From Gammaproteobacteria bacterium (GTDB taxonomy: Bacteria; Pseudomonadota; Gammaproteobacteria; Pseudomonadales; Pseudomonadaceae): a stretch of DNA of 64,000 nucleotides. Below the pieces are notes generated by a model. The model did no database searches, was not told the origin of the DNA, and saw only the letters and a program-made list of their open reading frames with translations. The DNA is taken from NCBI GenBank assembly GCA_018826895.1, contig JAHJYA010000095.1:1-64000 (forward strand), read 5' to 3'. The translations under genes were made by a program, and so were the position numbers. Of the stretch, positions 59,667 to 64,000 are shown piece by piece. The first letter of the stretch is position 1. Each line of letters begins with the position of its first letter.

Positions 59667-60737
59667 TTATCCGCGATAAACCAGCGGCACACGTCGCAGG
59701 TTGCAGAACAGCTGATAGGGAATGGTCTCGGCGCAGGCGGCCACCTCACTGGCCAACACCTGCTCTCCCCAGAGCTGTATCTGGCTGCCAAGGCCAGCTT
59801 GCGGCAGATCCGTGAGATCGATCGTGAGCATGTCCATGGACACCCGACCGATCAGACGCGTGCGCTGGCTGTCGACGATCACCGGCGTGCCAGTCGGCGC
59901 ATGGCGCGGGTAACCATCGGCATAACCCATGGCGACCACACCAACGCGGGTCGGCCGCTCACTGACAAAGCGCGCGCCGTAGCCAACCGGCTCGCCGGCC
60001 GGCAGCTCACGTACGCTGATAATCTTCGACTGCAAAGTCATCACCGGTTTGAGACGGGCAGCCTCAGCCTGCACCTGCTCGAAGGGCGTGGCACCGTAGA
60101 GCATGATACCGGGGCGCACCCAATCGCTAGGCGCTTGTGGCCACCCGAGCACGGCCGGCGAGTTACGCAGGCTGACCTCAGCACTCAAACCCTGACGCGC
60201 GTGTTCGAATACGGCTAACTGCTCCTCGCTGCGCGCACAGTCCAGCTCATCGGCACGGGCGAAGTGGCTCATCAGCACAATCTTGCTCACCTTGCCGCTG
60301 GCCAGCAGACGCTGGTAGCCCGCCTGGTAATCAGCGGGATGCAGACCAACACGGTGCATGCCCGAGTCCAGCTTGAGCCAGACCTGCAAGGGCTTGTGCA
60401 AGTGAGCACGCTCGATGGCCTCGATCTGCCACAGGGCGTGGACCACGCACCACAGCTCATGCTGCTCGATCAGCGCCAGCTCGTCGGCCTCGAAGAAACC
60501 CTCCAGCAGCAGAATCGGCGCGCGAATCCCGGCTTCGCGCAGCACCAGTGCCTCTTCAATGCAGGCCACGGCAAAGCCATCGGCCTCGGCCTCCAGGGCC
60601 TGGGCGCAGCGCACGGCGCCATGCCCGTAGGCATCGGCCTTGACCACGGCCAGGGCGCGAGCGCCGCTCAGCTCGCGGGCCAGGCGATAGTTGTGACGCA
60701 GGGCGTCGAGGTCGATCAGGGCACGGGCGGGACGCAT
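59667..60737 (-). CDS. dadX: Catabolic alanine racemase
   Basis: A 356-residue PLP racemase. The PLP lysine is in [12 protein letters not shown] (about residue 33) and the second catalytic tyrosine in VGYGARFVS (about residue 253). The gene position beside dadA marks it as the catabolic form, converting L-alanine to D-alanine for DadA. A terminator-like hairpin separates it from ridA-dadA. Confidence 0.94.
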   Translation of the reverse strand: MRPARALIDLDALRHNYRLARELSGARALAVVKADAYGHGAVRCAQALEAEADGFAVACIEEALVLREAGIRAPILLLEGFFEADELALIEQHELWCVVHALWQIEAIERAHLHKPLQVWLKLDSGMHRVGLHPADYQAGYQRLLASGKVSKIVLMSHFARADELDCARSEEQLAVFEHARQGLSAEVSLRNSPAVLGWPQAPSDWVRPGIMLYGATPFEQVQAEAARLKPVMTLQSKIISVRELPAGEPVGYGARFVSERPTRVGVVAMGYADGYPRHAPTGTPVIVDSQRTRLIGRVSMDMLTIDLTDLPQAGLGSQIQLWGEQVLASEVAACAETIPYQLFCNLRRVPLVYRG

Positions 60738-60789
60738 GACAGGTTACTTCTCTCTTATCGCTGCACCGGGATGCGCGCAGACATCAGTC

Positions 60790-60816
60790 AAAAAAAGCCC
60801 GGCGGGACAGCCGGGC
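60790..60816 (-). terminator. Terminator-like hairpin between ridA and dadX
   Basis: GCCCGGC (60797-60803) and GCCGGGC (60810-60816) with a 6-base loop are followed on the minus strand by seven T residues (plus A run 60790-60796). It is a strong intrinsic terminator in sequence and lies inside the presumed dadA-ridA-dadX unit. Confidence 0.8.
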
Positions 60817-60848
60817 GAAAAGCCAACACAAATACTGCAGTCCGGCGC

Positions 60849-61199
60849 TCAGTGCGCCGCTACCACCATCATCTCCACCAACACTTCGGGCTTGTACATC
60901 TTCGCTTCGACACAGGCACGAGCCGGCGCAGCACCCTCGGCGACCCAGGCGTCGTACTCGGCATTAAGGCCGGCGTAGTGCGCGTCCATGTCCTTGAGGT
61001 AGATGGTTACGGAGAGAATCTTGCTCTTGTCGCTACCAGCCTCGGCCAGCATGCGCTCGATATTGGCCAGGGTTTCGCGGGTCTGCTGGCGAATGTCGCC
61101 GCTGTAGTCGTCGGCCAACTGGCCGGCGAGGTAGACGGTATCGTTGTGGATCACCACTTCGCTGTAGCGCTTTTCCACATGCAGACGTTGGATCGACAT
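60849..61199 (-). CDS. RidA family reactive imine/enamine deaminase
   Basis: A 116-residue protein of the YjgF/YER057c/UK114 family: RLHVEKRYSEVVIHNDTVYLAGQ at the start, then ADDYSGDIRQQTRETLANIERML, and the C-terminal signature region ARACVEAKMYKPEVLVEM. The active-site arginine is in PARACVEA. RidA removes reactive imines and enamines. Next to dadA, which makes an imino acid from D-alanine, this is a sensible partner. Confidence 0.92.
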   Translation of the reverse strand: MSIQRLHVEKRYSEVVIHNDTVYLAGQLADDYSGDIRQQTRETLANIERMLAEAGSDKSKILSVTIYLKDMDAHYAGLNAEYDAWVAEGAAPARACVEAKMYKPEVLVEMMVVAAH

Positions 61200-61235
61200 T
61201 CAGATTCTCCAGAAAAAATCGGGGCGCGCAGCCTA

Positions 61236-62534
61236 TCAGGTCCGCGCCGGCTGTGGCGCACGCTGCTGAACGCCACGCGGGGCGCCATAACGCGAGATAT
61301 CCAGGCCTTCGGCGCTGATCTGCGGGCGCTTGGCGGCCAGCAGATCAGCGAGCAGACGACCGGAGCCGCAGGCCATGGTCCAGCCCAGGGTACCGTGACC
61401 GGTATTGAGGAACAGGTTGCGATACGCGGTGGCACCGACAATCGGCGTGCCGTCCGGGGTGGCCGGGCGCAAGCCAGTCCAAAATTCGGCCTGCTGCAGA
61501 TCACCGCCTTCGGGGTAGAGGTCAGCGGTGATCATTTCCAGGGTTTCCCGGCGGCGCGGGTTGAGCGACAGGTCGAAGCCGGCTATCTCAGCCATGCCGC
61601 CGACGCGGATGCGCCCATCGAAACGGGTGATGGCGACCTTGTAGGTCTCATCAAGGATGGTCGAGGTCGGCGCCATGTCGGCGTTGACGATCGGCACGGT
61701 CAGCGAGTAGCCCTTGAGCGGGTAAACCGGCGCACGAATGCCCAACGGCTTGAGCAACTGCGGGCTGTAGCTACCGAGGGCGAGCACATAGCGGTCGGCG
61801 GTTTCCAGCTTGCCGTCGATCCACACGCCATTGATGCGGTCACCCACGGCGTCCAGGCGCTGGATGTTCTGGCCAAAACGGAATTCCACGCCGAGCGCCT
61901 TGGCCATGTCCGCCAGCTTGCTGGTAAACATCTGGCAGTCACCGGTCTGGTCGTTGGGCAGGCGCAGGGCACCGGCCAGCTTGTGCTTGACCCCGGCCAG
62001 GGCCGGTTCAACGCGGGCAATACCATCACGATCCAGCAGCTCGAAGGGCACGCCAGAGGTGGCCAGCACCGCAGTGTCCTTGGCCGCAGCGTCGACCTGA
62101 GCCTGGGTGCGGAACAGCTGCGTGGTGCCGAGCTGGCGACCTTCATAGCTGATGCCGGTTTCGGCACGCAGCTCGTCGAGGCAGTCGCGGCTGTACTCGG
62201 ACAGACGCACCATGCGCTCCTTGTTCACCGCGTAGCGACTGGCGGTGCAGTTGCGCAGCATCTGCGCCATCCACAGGTACTGGTCGACGTCGCCGGTGGC
62301 CTTGATCGCCAGGGGCGCATGCTTTTGCAGCAGCCACTTGATGGCCTTCAACGGCACACCGGGCGCCGCCCAGGGCGAAGCGTAACCAGGCGATACCTGG
62401 CCGGCGTTGGCAAAGCTGGTTTCCAGGGCCGGGCCATTCTGCCGGTCGACCACCACCACCTCGAAACCCTGACGGGCTAGGTAGTACGCGCTGGCCGTAC
62501 CGATCACACCACTTCCAAGCACCAGAACCCGCAT
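61236..62534 (-). CDS. dadA: D-amino acid dehydrogenase small subunit
   Basis: A 432-residue flavoprotein that oxidises D-alanine and other D-amino acids to the keto acid at the inner membrane. The N-terminal FAD site is [16 protein letters not shown] (about residues 4-19), with the flavin-linked [21 protein letters not shown]; the C-terminal [19 protein letters not shown] is typical. It is divergent from lrp (dadR), which activates it in pseudomonads in response to L-alanine. Confidence 0.95.
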   Translation of the reverse strand: MRVLVLGSGVIGTASAYYLARQGFEVVVVDRQNGPALETSFANAGQVSPGYASPWAAPGVPLKAIKWLLQKHAPLAIKATGDVDQYLWMAQMLRNCTASRYAVNKERMVRLSEYSRDCLDELRAETGISYEGRQLGTTQLFRTQAQVDAAAKDTAVLATSGVPFELLDRDGIARVEPALAGVKHKLAGALRLPNDQTGDCQMFTSKLADMAKALGVEFRFGQNIQRLDAVGDRINGVWIDGKLETADRYVLALGSYSPQLLKPLGIRAPVYPLKGYSLTVPIVNADMAPTSTILDETYKVAITRFDGRIRVGGMAEIAGFDLSLNPRRRETLEMITADLYPEGGDLQQAEFWTGLRPATPDGTPIVGATAYRNLFLNTGHGTLGWTMACGSGRLLADLLAAKRPQISAEGLDISRYGAPRGVQQRAPQPART

Positions 62535-62594
62535 GTTGCGCTCCTCGCCGCGCCGTAGCGCCGCGGTTGTTAGCCGAAGACCATTGTTAGGCGC

Positions 62595-62600
62595 AGTATA
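62595..62600 (-). promoter_or_regulatory. Candidate -10 box of the dadA operon
   Basis: On the minus strand TATACT (plus AGTATA at 62595-62600) is well placed for dadA, but the -35 region 17 bases upstream reads GAAAAG and is poor. This is consistent with a promoter that needs an activator such as the divergent Lrp (DadR). No Lrp site could be fixed. Confidence 0.35.
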
Positions 62601-62690
62601 AAAAGACGCGTGTAGTGCTTTTCACTATATGCATGGCTATATTTGGCGAGAATTCTCGGCAAAAAGGCTTTTCACGGAGGGGCATCGCCT

Positions 62691-63179
62691 ATGCGTACCC
62701 AGCACCAGAGCAAACGTGAGCTGGACAAGATCGACCGCAACATCCTGCGCATCCTGCAGGAGGATGGCCGCATCAGCTTTACCGAGCTGGGCGAACGGGT
62801 CGGCCTGTCGACCACCCCCTGCACCGAGCGTGTGCGCCGCCTGGAGCGCGAAGGCATCATCATGGGCTACCACGCGCGCCTCAACCCGCAGCAGCTCAAG
62901 GCCAGTTTGCTGGTGTTCGTCGAAATCAGCCTGGATTACAAGTCCGGTGACACCTTCGAGGAGTTCCGCCGGGCCGTGCTCAAACTGCCCCACGTACTGG
63001 AATGTCACCTGGTGTCGGGCGACTTCGATTACCTGGTGAAAGCACGCATCAACGAGATGGCCAGCTACCGCAAGCTGCTCGGCGACATCCTGCTCAAGCT
63101 GCCCCATGTGCGTGAGTCGAAGAGCTATATCGTCATGGAAGAAGTGAAAGAAAGCTTGGCGCTGCCGGTGCCTGATTGA
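62691..63179 (+). CDS. lrp: Lrp/AsnC family regulator (DadR)
   Basis: A 162-residue regulator: N-terminal helix-turn-helix (KRELDKIDRNILRILQEDGR, ELGERVGLSTTPCTERVRRLE) and a C-terminal RAM domain (LLVFVEISLDYKSGDTFEEF, VLECHLVSGDFDYLVKAR). The length equals Lrp. ATG 62691 is preceded by GGAGGGG; the frame opens at a TTG further upstream. It is divergent from dadA, so it is probably DadR, the L-alanine-responsive activator of dadAX. Confidence 0.94.
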   Translation: MRTQHQSKRELDKIDRNILRILQEDGRISFTELGERVGLSTTPCTERVRRLEREGIIMGYHARLNPQQLKASLLVFVEISLDYKSGDTFEEFRRAVLKLPHVLECHLVSGDFDYLVKARINEMASYRKLLGDILLKLPHVRESKSYIVMEEVKESLALPVPD

Positions 63180-63189
63180 GTGCAGCCCC

Positions 63190-63275
63190 CTGTAGGAGCG
63201 AAGGGGGCGCCTAGCCTTTATTCGCGATCAAGGACGAAGCTGATCAATCGTCTGCGAATAAATCCGCACCTACAG
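63190..63275. repeat. REP-like inverted repeat downstream of lrp
   Basis: Left part CTGTAGGAGCG with TTATTCGCGA and right part TGCGAATAAATCCGC with ACCTACAG are inverted relative to each other. This is the familiar Pseudomonas REP/BIME pattern (TGTAGGAGCGGATTTATTCGC). It lies between the convergent lrp and YkgJ-type genes. Confidence 0.65.
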
Positions 63276-63623
63276 CAGCCGCTGCCGCGTCGTGGCGATC
63301 AGGCGATGCACCTGCTGCTCCACCGCAGGCTCAATCGGCGTCTCGGGTCCACGCCCACGCGGGCACGGCAGGTGCGGCGTAGTGCCAAACAACCGGCAGA
63401 TCAGCGGCCGCTGGTCATACACCTGGCACCCTTGCGGCCCCAGGTACACGCAGTTGTACTCGGCCAGCGCCGCATCGTGCTCGGCCGCACTGCGCTCCGG
63501 CAGGCGTGCCAGTTCCTCGGACGAGGCGGTGACCGGCCCGCAGCAATCATGACAACCCGGCACACAGGCAAAGCCGGGAATCTGCAAGCGCAGGTGATCA
63601 ATCCGGCGGTCGGTGCAACTCAT
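63270..63623 (-). CDS. YkgJ family cysteine cluster protein
   Basis: A 117-residue protein of the YkgJ/UPF0153 family, named for a CxxxCxxCC-type cluster: CVPGCHDCCGP (about residues 20-30), then CVYLGPQGCQVYDQRPLICRLFG. Cysteines probably bind zinc or an iron-sulfur cluster. The function is unknown. The ATG at 63623 begins the conserved part; the frame opens further upstream. Confidence 0.85.
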   Translation of the reverse strand: MSCTDRRIDHLRLQIPGFACVPGCHDCCGPVTASSEELARLPERSAAEHDAALAEYNCVYLGPQGCQVYDQRPLICRLFGTTPHLPCPRGRGPETPIEPAVEQQVHRLIATTRQRLL

Positions 63624-63794
63624 GGGCGTGGGTCCATACAGATAAGGGGCGCATGGTAAACCGGACAGCGGCCGCTTGTGCGTCAATTGCACCACCACGG
63701 GTGTGCGGCTTTTTTCCGCTCGCCCCTTGGCGGCAAACGAACTGCGCGCTTATGCTGCGTTGAATTTTCCACACACGCATTCAGGATTCCACAC

Positions 63795-64000
63795 ATGAAC
63801 GCCCGTGTTAGCCGCGACCAGCACGCTCCTTCCTATTACGCCGCCAGCCTTAATCAGCAGTTGACGCTGCCTAGCCTGGCGGAGGAGGTGCGCGCTGACG
63901 TATGCATTGTCGGAGGCGGCTTCACCGGCCTGAATACGGCGATCGAACTGGCCGAAAAAGGCCTGTCGGTGGTGGTGCTGGAGGCGCGCAAGATCGGTTG
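63795..64000 (+). CDS. FAD-dependent oxidoreductase, 5' part (PauB4/PuuB-like), cut by window end
   Basis: The first 68 codons show an N-terminal extension (HAPSYYAASLNQQLTLPSLAEE) and a dinucleotide-binding VCIVGGGFTGLNTAIELAEKG with VVVLEARKIG. This matches gamma-glutamylpolyamine oxidoreductases (PuuB; PauB4 is PA5309 in P. aeruginosa, from memory). The gene position next to pauR, lrp and dad genes fits. It continues beyond the window. Confidence 0.82.
   Translation, partial: MNARVSRDQHAPSYYAASLNQQLTLPSLAEEVRADVCIVGGGFTGLNTAIELAEKGLSVVVLEARKIG

Noticed and set aside
60264-62480. 738-residue forward open frame opposite dadX, ridA and dadA
   Set aside because: Typical GC-rich antisense shadow; the minus-strand genes have catalytic motifs, the forward translation has none.

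Overview
This window is a GC-rich chromosomal segment of a gamma-proteobacterium, almost certainly a Pseudomonas. The evidence is the gene order: algP-FKBP-algQ, hemY-hemDX-hemC-algR-algZ-argH, cyaA, rnk-cyaY-lptM-lysA-dapF-DUF484-xerC-HAD, sutA-amtB-glnK-ubiK-yifB, proE-rep, xpt, cytochrome c5, pauR-dadX-ridA-dadA-lrp and pauB4. From memory this follows the PA5247 to PA5309 region of P. aeruginosa PAO1. The organism is not PAO1 itself: there are inserted genes, a second amtB, and a hemD-hemX fusion. No tRNA, rRNA, CRISPR array, prophage or insertion sequence with a transposase was seen.

Layout. 1-1091: dedA between a palindromic MITE-like repeat (649-917) and the probable end of another copy at the window edge. 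1092-9397: elbB, a thioesterase, a YaiI protein, a cytochrome c-FTR1 iron permease, an SDR, a LysE exporter, an MscS-like channel, an ABC-F ATPase (YheS) and a TIGR02444 protein. 9390-18392: algP, an FKBP isomerase, algQ, a DUF3833 lipoprotein, the haem cluster hemC-hemDX-hemY, and the algZ-algR two-component pair. 18676-25308: argH, a GST, small proteins and the class I adenylate cyclase.

25309-34433 is the most distinctive part. It is an apparently inserted, self-regulating import locus: FecI-type sigma factor, FecR anti-sigma factor, TonB-dependent receptor with an STN signalling domain, M16 zinc peptidase predicted to be a lipoprotein, and an SbmA/YddA-type ABC transporter. Receptor plus M16 protease plus ABC transporter is the layout of the ferredoxin-importing FusA/FusC/FusD system and of E. 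coli YddB/PqqL/YddA (protease-associated import). Here it is joined to cell-surface signalling. A Fur-like AT-rich promoter precedes the sigma gene and an ECF-like promoter precedes the receptor. The likely role is import and periplasmic cleavage of an iron-containing protein or peptide; the substrate cannot be read from sequence.

34434-40693: rnk, DUF1289, cyaY, then lptM-lysA-dapF-DUF484-xerC-HAD as a compact forward operon, and sutA. 40926-44351: nitrogen control, with glnK and two amtB genes behind a good sigma-54 promoter and an NtrC-like site. 44352-56182: ubiK, yifB, a chemoreceptor, a LysR/MATE divergent pair, the c-di-GMP phosphodiesterase proE, rep, UPF0158, a thioredoxin-like protein and xpt. 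56166-64000: an acetyl-CoA hydrolase/transferase, cytochrome c5, pauR, the D-/L-alanine catabolic genes dadX, ridA and dadA with divergent lrp (dadR), a YkgJ-type protein and the start of a pauB4-like oxidoreductase cut by the window end.
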